A stretch of DNA of 64,000 nt from Lewinellaceae bacterium (lineage in GTDB: Bacteria; Bacteroidota; Bacteroidia; Chitinophagales; Saprospiraceae), in assembly GCA_016710765.1 (NCBI GenBank), contig JADJUJ010000004.1, positions 248,001 to 312,000 on the forward strand, in the 5' to 3' direction. Below the pieces are notes generated by a model. The model saw only the letters and a list, made by a program, of their open reading frames with translations. It was not told the DNA's origin and searched no databases. Positions 9,796 through 18,602 of this stretch are shown here, in pieces (positions within the stretch are counted from its first letter, which is position 1; each line of letters begins with the position of its first letter). A program made the position numbers and the translations under genes.

Positions 9796-10674
9796 TTAAG
9801 CCTCCTGTTCCTGGGCACTGATTTTAGCGAAAAACACGTCCTCCAGTCCAGGCGTGGCCGCTTTAAATCCTCCATCCGGGTTGGTTTCGCTGAGCACGTG
9901 GATGATGGGCTTTCCCGCCACCAGTTTGCTGGAAATAACCCTGTATTGTTGTTGGTAGTCTTCTATTTCACTTTTGGCAATGGCTTTTTCCCACACCATA
10001 CCTTTCAGTTCGGAAAGCGCGAGATCGGGTGCTCCGGCGTACAGCACTTGTCCGTTGTTGATGATGGCCATGTTGGAACACAATTCGCGCACATCTTCCA
10101 CGATGTGCGTACTCAGGATCACGATCACGTTTTCTCCGATTTCGGAGAGCAGGTTATAAAAACGGTTGCGCTCGCCGGGGTCGAGGCCGGCCGTGGGCTC
10201 GTCTACGATGATGAGTTTCGGGTCGCCCAGCAGTGCTTGCGCAATGCCAAATCGCTGCCGCATACCGCCGGAATAGGAGGAAACCGATTTTTTGCGGTGG
10301 TCCCAAAGATTCACGCGTTGCAACAATGCATTCACCACTTCCTTTCGCTGCGCCGGCGGGATGCCTTTAAGCACCGCCAAATGGTCGAGCATTTCCACTG
10401 CACTGATCCGCGGGTACACGCCAAACTCCTGAGGCAAATACCCCAGCACCCGGCGCACTTCGTCCTTGTCCGTTAAAACATTAATATCACCCAGGGTGGC
10501 GGTGCCGGAGTCGGCGTCCTGCAGGGTGGCCAGGGTGCGCATGAGGGTGCTTTTACCCGCGCCATTGGGGCCGAGCAGGCCGTACATGCCGGTAGGGATT
10601 TCCAGCGATACGTCTTGCAGCGCGCGAACGCCGTTGGGATAGGTTTTGTTCAGGTTGTTGATGGTAAGTTGCAT
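9796..10674 (-). CDS. ABC transporter ATP-binding protein
   Basis: 292 residues with all ABC ATPase motifs: Walker A GPNGAGKST, Q-loop in GYLPQEFGVYP, signature SYSGGMRQRFGIAQALLGDP, Walker B LIIVDEPTAGLDP, and the H-loop STHIVED. It powers the permease/M1 fusion encoded 39 bases downstream. The C-terminal 70 residues after the ATPase core probably contact the permease. It is first in a two-gene minus-strand operon. Confidence 0.92.
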   Translation of the reverse strand: MQLTINNLNKTYPNGVRALQDVSLEIPTGMYGLLGPNGAGKSTLMRTLATLQDADSGTATLGDINVLTDKDEVRRVLGYLPQEFGVYPRISAVEMLDHLAVLKGIPPAQRKEVVNALLQRVNLWDHRKKSVSSYSGGMRQRFGIAQALLGDPKLIIVDEPTAGLDPGERNRFYNLLSEIGENVIVILSTHIVEDVRELCSNMAIINNGQVLYAGAPDLALSELKGMVWEKAIAKSEIEDYQQQYRVISSKLVAGKPIIHVLSETNPDGGFKAATPGLEDVFFAKISAQEQEA

Positions 10675-10876
10675 AGAAGACTGGTTAGGAATTGTGTACT
10701 GTTGGATGGTAGAATGACGACGAAAATTGAAGAAAAGTTACCGTATCATGTGAAATAATAGAGAAACAACGACTTTTCAGGGATTAAAGCCTTAAAAAAG
10801 CAATTGAAAGGAGCCATTCCTGCGCGAGCAGGTATCGTTTGCGATGACAAAAAGGACCCAGGGGGCTGTCGGGGGC

Positions 10877-10907
10877 TTGCCAATATCAATACCTTCGCTT
10901 ACCTTTG
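10877..10907 (+). promoter_or_regulatory. Bacteroidota-type promoter for the Ile leader RNA
   Basis: A TTG at 10877-10879, a 20-nt spacer and TACCTTTG at 10900-10907 fit the Bacteroidota housekeeping pattern (TTTG, 19-21 nt, TANNTTTG). The leader ATG begins five bases after the -7 box, so the transcript may start at or very near the start codon. Confidence 0.6.
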
Positions 10908-10911
10908 CACC

Positions 10912-10971
10912 ATGCTGAATACACAAATCATTATTATTGACATTATGATTAGCTGCAGGCCACACACCTGA
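10912..10971 (+). CDS. Isoleucine-rich leader peptide
   Basis: A 19-codon frame reading MLNTQIIIIDIMISCRPHT. Six of eight consecutive codons (10927-10950) are Ile. It begins right after a promoter and ends 23 bases before a strong intrinsic terminator, the layout of a transcription-attenuation leader that senses charged tRNA-Ile. The downstream gene is isoleucyl-tRNA synthetase. A small pause-type hairpin (CAGG 10956-10959 with CCTG 10967-10970) overlaps the last codons. I could not define a convincing antiterminator. The peptide is inferred to act in cis through ribosome stalling, not as a product. Confidence 0.65.
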   Translation: MLNTQIIIIDIMISCRPHT

Positions 10972-10994
10972 AGGGATTGATGTTTTTAATAACG

Positions 10995-11031
10995 AAAACC
11001 CCGGCTGGTGTAAAAACTTGCCGGGGTTTTT
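10995..11031 (+). terminator. Intrinsic terminator (attenuator) upstream of ileS
   Basis: A perfect 11-bp stem (AAAACCCCGGC at 10995-11005 with GCCGGGGTTTT at 11020-11030), a 14-nt loop, then a T-rich run TTTTTGTTTTTG. It follows the Ile leader frame and precedes ileS by about 185 bases. Confidence 0.8.
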
Positions 11032-11172
11032 GTTTTTGATCTGCTTATTTAAAGGCCATCCCTGTTTTACATCGGTAGACTCACTTTTTATGTCGAAGGC
11101 AAAAAAGTGGATATTTTTAATAAAAAATGGGCAACAAACCTGCAAAAACAAGCCCCAAAAGCACAACTTAGA

Positions 11173-11180
11173 TATCTTTG
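11173..11180 (+). promoter_or_regulatory. Putative ileS -7 promoter box
   Basis: TATCTTTG, the same consensus box seen before thrS and the YceI gene, 35 bases before the ileS ATG. No clear -33 TTTG is visible. If active, ileS can be transcribed independently of the leader/terminator. Confidence 0.5.
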
Positions 11181-11215
11181 CGCGCTCAAAATGACCATCA
11201 CGAACTGCATATATA

Positions 11216-14200
11216 ATGTACAGAGAATTTAAATCCCTCAACCTTCCCGCCGTAGATGCTGAAATACAGCAATTCTGGGAAGACGAAAAGATCTTCGAAC
11301 AATCGGTAGCACAACGGCCGGAAAGCAACTCCTTCGTATTCTATGAAGGTCCGCCTTCTGCCAATGGTAAGCCGGGCATTCACCACGTTATGGCGCGTAC
11401 GGTGAAAGACCTTTTTTGCCGCTACCAGACCCTCAAAGGATACCGCGTAGAGCGCAAAGGCGGCTGGGATACCCACGGCCTGCCCATCGAACTTCAGGTG
11501 GAAAAAGAATTGGGCATTACCAAAGAAGACATCGGAAAAAAAATATCGGTCGACGCCTACAACAAGGCCTGCCGGGAAACCGTCATGCGGTACAAAGACC
11601 TCTGGGATGACATTACCCGCCGCATGGGCTATTGGGTCGATCTCGACAAGCCTTATATCACCTTTACCAACGATTACATCGAAACCTGTTGGTACCTGGT
11701 GCAGCGTTTGTACCAGAAAAAACCAGGCGCCGGCGACTCCTTCCTGTACAAAGGATTTACCATCCAGCCTTACAGCCCGGCTGCAGGAACCGGCCTCAGC
11801 ACGCACGAGCCAACATGCCCGGCTGCTATAAGGAGGTTACCGACATCTCGGCCATCGCGATGTTCAAGGTGGTGAAAAATGAAAAATCGGCCAGTCTGTT
11901 TGAGTCGGACGACGAAGATGTGCGCATCCTCGCCTGGACCACCACACCCTGGACGCTGCCGTCCAACGTGGCCCTCACTGTTGGCGCCAAAATAGAATAC
12001 ATCAAGGTAAAAACCCTGAGCCCTTATACCGGCGACCCCGTCAGTGTGATACTGGCCAAAGACCGCCTCTCCGCCTATTTCAATCCGGAAGACGCCGGCA
12101 TGAGTTTCGACGATTTTAAACCCGGCGATAAAAAACTGCCTTTCAAAGTGGTGCAATCCGTGCATGGCCGCGACCTGGTGGATGTGCGCTTCGAGCAACT
12201 GCTTCCTATGCCGGAACTCATGACGAAGGAGCTGGAAAAGGACGGTTTCCGCGTCATTGCCGGCGATTTTGTTACCACCGAAGATGGTACCGGCGTGGTG
12301 CACACCGCACCGTATTTCGGCGCCGATGACTTCCGGGTCTGCAAGGCTGCGGGTGTTCCCTTCATCGGTATCCTGGACGATAAAGACCGCATCCAGCCGC
12401 TGGTCGACAAGCAAGGCCGCTTCGTGCCTGAAGTACCCGATTTTGGCGGACTGTACGTGAAAGCAGAATACTACCCGGAGGAGGTGCAGGCGGAAAAAGG
12501 ATTCAAATCCACCGACCTGCTGATTTCCCTGAAACTGAAGGAAGACAACAAAGCCTTCAAGGTTGAAAAATACAAGCACAATTACCCCCATTGCTGGCGG
12601 ACCGATAAACCGGTGCTCTACTATCCGCTCGATTCCTGGTTCATCGGGGCCTCAGCCGCTAAAGAGCGCATGGCCGAACTGAACAAAACCATCAACTGGA
12701 AACCCGAACACACCGGCTCAGGCCGCTTTGGTGTTTGGCTGGACAACCTGCAGGACTGGAACCTTTCCCGCTCCCGCTACTGGGGCGTACCCCTGCCCAT
12801 CTGGCGAACGGAGGATGAAGAAGAAGAGATCTGTATTGGCTCGGTGGAAGAACTGAGTCAGGAAGTTGACAAATCAATTGCAGCTGGATTTATGAAAGTG
12901 AATCCCTATAAATTGGAAGTTGAAGAACAAAAGGCAGCATCTGCAATCAGTAAATATGTATTTACTGGTGATCCGAAAATATGGGAAACCTTAAAATCCT
13001 ATGGTCGAAACAACCGTAAAAATCCAACAGAGGCTGAAAATGACCTTTGGCAGCGGCTCCGAAGCCGTGGGCTGGCCGGATTTAAATTCCGCAGACAACA
13101 TGCAATCGGGTCTTTTATCGCTGATTTTGTATGTATCCCCCAAAAACTCGTAGTAGAGATTGATGGAGGCTATCACAACTCAGATGAACAAAAAACATTT
13201 GATGATGCGCGTTCGGCTTTCATGAGTCAGTGGGGTTTCAAAGTAATAAGGTTTACCAATGAGGAGGTAAGGAATGATATAGGTGGTGTATTGGAGTCGA
13301 TACTCGACGTTTTAACCTCACCCCCCAGCCCCCTCTCCAAGGGAGAGGGGGTGCGCTCCGAATTTGGTGGCGATTTCAATCAAGAGGGCGGAAATTCCGA
13401 AGAACAAGTCGGCTCCCCCTCTCCCTTGGAGAGGGGGCTGGGGGGTGAGGTGGACCTCCACCGCCCCTACATCGACGATGTGGTCCTGGTATCCGCAACT
13501 GGCCGGGAAATGCGCCGCGAGCTCGACCTCATCGACGTATGGTTCGACTCCGGTTCCATGCCCTATGCGCAATGGGGACTCGATTACGACAAGCTCCACG
13601 CTGGCGACGACCGGCCTTTTAAAGCGCCTTTCGACAGCATGTATCCCGCCAACTTCATTGCAGAAGGCGTGGACCAAACCCGAGGCTGGTTCTACACCCT
13701 GCATGCCATCGGAGTGATGGTATTCGACAGTGTGGCGTTTAAAAATGTGGTTTCAAACGGACTAGTGCTGGACAAAGACGGCAACAAAATGTCGAAATCC
13801 AAAGGCAATGTAGTGGACCCCTTCGGCACCATCTCAGAGTTCGGCGCCGATGCCACCCGTTGGTATCTGATCGCCAATGCCAACCCATGGGACAACCTGA
13901 AGTTCGACACCAGCGGTATACTCGAAGTGCGCAACAAGTTCTTCGGCACCCTTTTCAATACCTATAACTTCTTTGCGCTGTATGCCAACCTCGACAGCTG
14001 GAAGATGAACGAACAGGATGTTCTGCCCCTCGATCAACGTACCGAACTCGATCGCTGGGTACTGTCGAAACTCTACAGCCTGATGCAGGATTACCGCGAT
14101 GCCATGGACGATTACGAACCCACCAAAGCGGCCCGCGCCATTGAAAACTTCGTCGACGAGCACTTGTCCAACTGGTACGTACGCCTCAGCCGACGCCGGT

Positions 14201-15180
14201 TCTGGCGCGGCGAAATGAATACCGACAAGCGCGCCGCCTATGAAACCCTGTTTGAATGCCTGATGGTGACCACGCAACTCAGTTCCTCGCTGGCGCCGTA
14301 CTTCTCCGACTGGATGTACCGCAACCTGACCGCCACGCTGAGAAAAGAGGCGAAAAATAACAATACACCGCTGCGACATGAATCCGTACACCTGACGGAT
14401 CTGGTGCAGCCCGACCCCTCGAAAGTTGACAAGGCGCTGGAAAAGCGCATGGACTATGCCCAACGCATTTGCTCTCTGGCACTGAGTATCCGGAAAAAAG
14501 AGAAAATCCGCGTGCGCCTACCCTTACAAAAGGTGATGCTGCCGGTGCTCGACGAGCGTTTTATCGCAGAAGTAGAAGGTGTAAAAGACCTGATTCTTTC
14601 AGAGATTAACGTCAAGGAGATTGAATACATCACCGATGCCAGTGGTTTGTTGAAAAAAGCAGCCAAAGCCAACTTCAAGACTTTGGGCGCCAAATTGGGC
14701 AAACAAATGAAAGACGCCGCCGCCCTGATCGCCGAGTTCAGCAATGAGCAAATCAATGCCCTGGAAAAAGCCGGATCCATGGACCTTAACATTGCCGGCA
14801 CCAACTATGCTATCACCCCGGAGGACATGATTGTCACCACCGAAGACCTACCTGGTTGGAAAGTGGCCAGCGAGGAAAGCCTTACTGTGGCACTCGACGT
14901 GCACCTTAGCGACGCCTTGCTGGCCGAAGGCACTGCCCGCGATTTGGTGAACCGCATTCAGAACCTGCGGAAGGACAAGAACTTTAATGTCACCGACCGC
15001 ATCCACGTCACCCTGGAAAATCACCCGGCCATACAGGATGCCATCGCTCAATTCAGCGATTACATCAAATCCGAAGTGCTGGCAACCGAGCTCGTGCTGG
15101 TCGAGCAGCTCAACGCCGAAACCATCGAACTGAGCGATGAGTTGACGCTTGGGGTGGATTTGCGGGTAGATGAGATATAG
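11216..15180 (+). CDS. ileS: Isoleucyl-tRNA synthetase with inserted DUF559 domain (frame broken)
   Basis: Class I synthetase charging tRNA-Ile. About 1321 residues once one base is restored near 11810-11811, where the frame passes from LSTHE to NMPGCYKEVTD. Seen: the HIGH-type motif in GKPGIHHVMART, editing-domain sequence (AWTTTPWTLPSNVAL), NLSRSRYWGVPLPIWR, and KMSKS in GNKMSKSKGNVVDP. It is about 190 residues longer than usual for the phylum because 12913-13452 encodes a foreign in-frame segment, between AGFMKVNPYK and DLHRPYIDDVV. Being essential and otherwise intact, the gene is probably functional and the single frame break is likely an error. Confidence 0.93.
12913..13452 (+). mobile_element. 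In-frame DUF559/Vsr-like endonuclease insertion in ileS
   Basis: 540 bp (180 codons) with no stop, inserted between two conserved IleRS blocks. The protein part is a complete DUF559 domain: NPTEAENDLWQRLRSRGL, KFRRQHAIGSFIADF, KLVVEIDGGYH, an Asp-x-x-Arg helix (DDARSAF), and VIRFTNEEV. The acidic residues of ADF and VEIDG and the His of GYH match the PD-(D/E)XK/Vsr-type catalytic centre. A 36-bp inverted repeat pair follows. The DNA is visibly more AT-rich than ileS. There is no intein splice-site Cys/Ser at the N-junction and no His-Asn at the C-junction, so it probably stays in the enzyme as an insertion domain. Confidence 0.82.
13316..13450. repeat. Perfect 36-bp inverted repeat pair within ileS
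   Basis: Left arm 13316-13351 (beginning CCTCACCCCCCAGCC) and right arm 13415-13450 (ending GGCTGGGGGGTGAGG) are exact reverse complements, separated by 63 bp. Each arm has an inner palindrome around CTCTCC/GGAGAG. They are translated as TSPPSPLSKGEG and SPSPLERGLGGEV. The same palindrome family is common in Bacteroidota intergenic DNA (recalled, not checked). Confidence 0.9.
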
Positions 15181-15343
15181 ATTTGCGATATCCGATTTGC
15201 GATTTGCGATTTGCGAGGGAGATGTACGATTTATGATATCCGATTTACGATATCCGATTGGGTACTTTGATTTGGAACTGATCGGTATTAATTCGTAAAT
15301 CACCTCGTAAATCGGATATCGCAAATCGGATATCGCAAATCTA
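15178..15343. repeat. Inverted repeat cluster after ileS
   Basis: Arms of about 40 bp (15178-15219 and 15302-15343) built from GATTTGCGATATCC-type units form a long imperfect hairpin immediately after the ileS stop codon. Shorter copies of the unit lie between them. It may terminate ileS transcription or be a passive dispersed repeat. Nothing coding is seen up to the moxR start. Confidence 0.7.
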
Positions 15344-15443
15344 CATCATGGTTTTCCCGGATAAATTACCCTTTTTCATCATTAGAGGAAATTAATTGCG
15401 GGGCAAGTCGTTACTTAGCATCAGGTAACGAAACACCAATTTG

Positions 15444-16439
15444 ATGCAAAAATCTGCTGACATCCAGGCGCTCAACCACTTGGTGGAGAAAGAAAGCGCT
15501 TTTCTCGAAAAGTTAAGGGAAGTAGCCGGTAAGGTTATTGTAGGCCAGGAAGCGATGATGGACCGGCTCCTGATCGGTTTACTGACAAAGGGTCATATCC
15601 TTCTGGAAGGCATGCCAGGACTGGCTAAAACACTGGCTATCAAGACCTTGGCACAGGCCATTGATGCGCATTTCAGTCGCATCCAGTTTACGCCCGACCT
15701 CCTGCCTGCCGACGTGGTGGGCACCACCATTTACAACCCCGCGCTGTCGGAATTCACCGTGCGAAAAGGACCGATTTTCGCCAACTTCGTACTGGCCGAT
15801 GAGATCAACAGGGCGCCCGCCAAGGTGCAAAGCGCCCTGCTGGAAGCCATGCAGGAACGGCAGGTAACCATCGGTACCCAGACCTTCAAACTAGAAGAGC
15901 CTTTCCTGGTGTTGGCCACCCAAAACCCTATCGAACAGGAGGGCACCTACCCACTCCCGGAAGCACAGGCCGACCGTTTTTTGCTCAAAGTAAAAATTGG
16001 CTATCCGGGCATCGAAGACGAGCGCACCATCATGCGCCGCAACCTCAACGACGAAGATATACCCGTGCCACAGGTGGTTTCCAAAGAAACCCTGCTCCAG
16101 GCCCGCAATACCGTCAAGAAAATTTTCATGGATGAAAAAGTGGAGCAATACATCCTCCACATTGTGTTCGCAACCCGCACACCGGCCGAATTTGGCTTGC
16201 CGGAACTCGCGCCACTCATCCTCTACGGTGCTTCGCCGCGCGCCACCATTTCATTGGCCAAAGCCACCCGTGCCATGGCATTTCTCCAGGGCCGCGGCTA
16301 CGTTACGCCCGACGATGTACGGGAGGTTTGCCCCGATGTGCTCCGCCACCGGATCGGATTGAGCTTCGAAGCCGAAGCCGAGAACATCAACCAGGAAGCC
16401 ATTATTCAAAGGATACTGGATACGTTGGTGATACCGTAG
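15444..16439 (+). CDS. MoxR-type AAA+ ATPase
   Basis: 331 residues. MoxR ATPases act as chaperones for VWA-domain proteins. Seen: Walker A in LLEGMPGLAKT, Walker B in FVLADEINRAPAKVQSALLEAM, sensor 1 in LVLATQNPIEQEGTYPLPEAQ, and the C-terminal lid with GRGYVTPDDVREVCPDVLRHRIGL. The ATG at 15444 is preferred over the TTG just before it. It is first in a run of six same-strand genes ending with batC, a standard Bacteroidota arrangement, so it presumably remodels the Bat VWA proteins. Confidence 0.9.
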   Translation: MQKSADIQALNHLVEKESAFLEKLREVAGKVIVGQEAMMDRLLIGLLTKGHILLEGMPGLAKTLAIKTLAQAIDAHFSRIQFTPDLLPADVVGTTIYNPALSEFTVRKGPIFANFVLADEINRAPAKVQSALLEAMQERQVTIGTQTFKLEEPFLVLATQNPIEQEGTYPLPEAQADRFLLKVKIGYPGIEDERTIMRRNLNDEDIPVPQVVSKETLLQARNTVKKIFMDEKVEQYILHIVFATRTPAEFGLPELAPLILYGASPRATISLAKATRAMAFLQGRGYVTPDDVREVCPDVLRHRIGLSFEAEAENINQEAIIQRILDTLVIP

Positions 16440-16596
16440 ATAGGAACATTGTTGCATTCTTGGATGGTTACATTGTTGGTACTTGCCATTCTGATCCCAG
16501 CTAGTTACTCCACTCGAATAACAATGTAATAGTGCGACCATGTGACAATGAATAAGTGTAACAATGAAGCAATAAAAACAGTGTAACAATTTTTCA

Positions 16597-17481
16597 GTGA
16601 CCACTTCAGAACTTCTCAAAAAAGTCCGCCGAATAGAGATCAAAACGCGCGGACTCAGTTCCCACCTCTTTACGGGCGGCTACCACAGCGCGTTCAAGGG
16701 GCGGGGCATGTCGTTCAGCGAAGTGCGGTTGTATTACCCCGGCGACGATGTGCGGGCCATCGACTGGAACGTGACGGCGCGCACCGGAGAACCCTACATC
16801 AAGGTGTTTGAGGAGGAGCGGGAAAATACAGTGATGTTGCTGGTGGACGTCAGCGCTTCGGCGGTTTTTGGCAGCCACACCATGTTTAAAAATGAATACA
16901 TATCGGAACTCTGCGCCGTGCTAGCCTTTTCGGCCATTGCCAACAACGACAAGGTGGGCGTGCTCTTTTTTTCCGATAAAATAGAATTGTATGTACCGCC
17001 GAAAAAGGGACGACAGCATATTTTGCGCATCATCCGGGAAATCCTGAATGTGAAGCCCAGCGGCCGAGGCACCGATCTTTCCGGCGCCTTGCGGTACATG
17101 ATCAACGGACTGAAAAAACGCAGTGTTTGTTTTCTGCTGTCCGACTTTCTAGCTGAAAACTACGATGAAGCACTGCGGGTACTGTCGGGCAGGCACGACT
17201 GCATCGGCATCCACTGCTGGGACCCGCTGGAGCGCGACCTGCCCGATGTGGGGGTACTTCGTGTAGCCGATGCTGAGACCGGTGAACAGATTTGGGTGGA
17301 TACCACCAGTACCAACCTGCGCCGCAATTACTGGGATGCTTTTATGCGCCATACCGAGGAAACAAAATCAATTTTTCGAAAGGCAGGCGCCGATTTTCTG
17401 AGCCTCAGCACCGATCAGGAATATACGAAGGCATTGTTGCAGTTTTTTTCCAAACGCTCACAGAGTGTGGCGCATGGCTGA
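16597..17481 (+). CDS. DUF58 domain protein
   Basis: 294 residues with a GTG start. It has the DUF58 hallmark FKGRGMSFSEVRLYYPGDDVRAIDWNVTAR (N-terminal part), followed by a VWA-like fold with LLVDVSASAVFG and GRGTDLSGAL. DUF58 proteins are encoded beside MoxR ATPases and are thought to be soluble partners in the Bat system. The 157 bases between moxR and this gene hold several copies of an AACAATGTAA-type motif in both orientations and no gene. Confidence 0.88.
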   Translation: MTTSELLKKVRRIEIKTRGLSSHLFTGGYHSAFKGRGMSFSEVRLYYPGDDVRAIDWNVTARTGEPYIKVFEEERENTVMLLVDVSASAVFGSHTMFKNEYISELCAVLAFSAIANNDKVGVLFFSDKIELYVPPKKGRQHILRIIREILNVKPSGRGTDLSGALRYMINGLKKRSVCFLLSDFLAENYDEALRVLSGRHDCIGIHCWDPLERDLPDVGVLRVADAETGEQIWVDTTSTNLRRNYWDAFMRHTEETKSIFRKAGADFLSLSTDQEYTKALLQFFSKRSQSVAHG

Positions 17482-17705
17482 TTTTTTAATGAGGTGAATG
17501 AGCGGATTTTTCATGCGTAGGGTATACCGTAGAGGGGAATGACAGGATAAACATGATTTTGCAGGACAAAAAAGGATTTTAATGTTGATGTTGTACGCGT
17601 TGAAAACCCTATAAAACATAGCATACACTATAATTTTATATAACCCAGTTGTAATTCATTAAGATCATTTTTAGGCAAATATCATATCCTTTTTTAGTCG
17701 TCGGC

Positions 17706-18602
17706 ATGCTTATTTCGGGCGGCTGTTGTTTGAACACACTTGGCGCTCAAACAACAGCCAATGCCAGCTTCTCTCCCGAAGTAGTAGAAACAGGCGATAC
17801 GTTTGCTTTGCGGGTATTGGTCGGCGGCACCAAGGTCGTGCCGAAAGCGGTCGACTTCACGCCCTGGAAGACGTATTTCCCTCCCGATAATATCCTGAAA
17901 TGCTATGCCTGGCAACGCTCGGGCAACCAGTGGGTACAACAGGTTACCCTTATAGCCTTCGATTCTGCCACACTGAACTTACCCCCGTTGCCTGTGATTA
18001 CGCATTTAGGCGATACAGCGTTCACCAACAGCATGCAACTGCGAATCGCCGCTACACCAGCGCAGGCCGAAGTAAACAGCATCAATGGCATCCGCGATAT
18101 CCGGCATACCGAGGGTATAAACTGGGGCGATTTTTGGCCAATTCCCGTAGTATTGGCTGTAATACTAACTTTCTGGCTTTGGTATCTCCGCAGCAAACGG
18201 GCGAAACCTGCTCCGGCGCCTCCAGTACTGGTTGCAACCGTTGCACCCATTGTTTCAGCTTACGAAACTGCCCAGCAAGCACTGGAAAATATGGCGCATG
18301 AAAAACCCTGGAAAAGGGACCCGATGGCATTTTACATCGAATTGAGTTTGGTCATGCGCCGCTATTTTGAGGCAGCCCACGACATACCCGCCCCAGAAAC
18401 GACCACACGGGAAACCATTTTTTTGTTGAAAAAGGCGGGTTTCCCAAAAGAACTGATTCGGAAAATCCAGTCGGTGTTGCAACACAGCGATTTAGTAAAA
18501 TACGCGCACAGCGAAACTGCCGGCAGCGCCCATGAGAAAAACCTGGAAACCGCCATTCAAATCTTAAACGAGGCGCATCAGCCGCCATCAACCCAACCAT
18601 GA
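17706..18602 (+). CDS. DUF4381-like/BatD-type membrane protein
   Basis: 298 residues: N-terminal signal segment, an extracytoplasmic beta-rich region with SFSPEVVETGDTFALRV, one transmembrane helix (WPIPVVLAVILTFWLWYL), then a cytoplasmic helical part with MAFYIELSLVMRRYFEAAHDIPAPE. This matches the small membrane protein usually between DUF58 and batA in Bacteroidota. The stop overlaps the batA start, indicating translational coupling. Function inferred from context. The 224 bases upstream are AT-rich with no gene seen. Confidence 0.75.
   Translation: MLISGGCCLNTLGAQTTANASFSPEVVETGDTFALRVLVGGTKVVPKAVDFTPWKTYFPPDNILKCYAWQRSGNQWVQQVTLIAFDSATLNLPPLPVITHLGDTAFTNSMQLRIAATPAQAEVNSINGIRDIRHTEGINWGDFWPIPVVLAVILTFWLWYLRSKRAKPAPAPPVLVATVAPIVSAYETAQQALENMAHEKPWKRDPMAFYIELSLVMRRYFEAAHDIPAPETTTRETIFLLKKAGFPKELIRKIQSVLQHSDLVKYAHSETAGSAHEKNLETAIQILNEAHQPPSTQP

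Noticed and set aside
10792..11328. 178-codon minus-strand open frame across the ileS start
   Set aside because: It overlaps the leader, the terminator, two promoter boxes and conserved IleRS codons, and its protein has no recognisable domain.
12913..13452. Intein in IleRS
   Set aside because: No N-terminal Cys/Ser splice block and no C-terminal His-Asn followed by Cys/Ser/Thr; the nuclease is DUF559, with no Hint domain.
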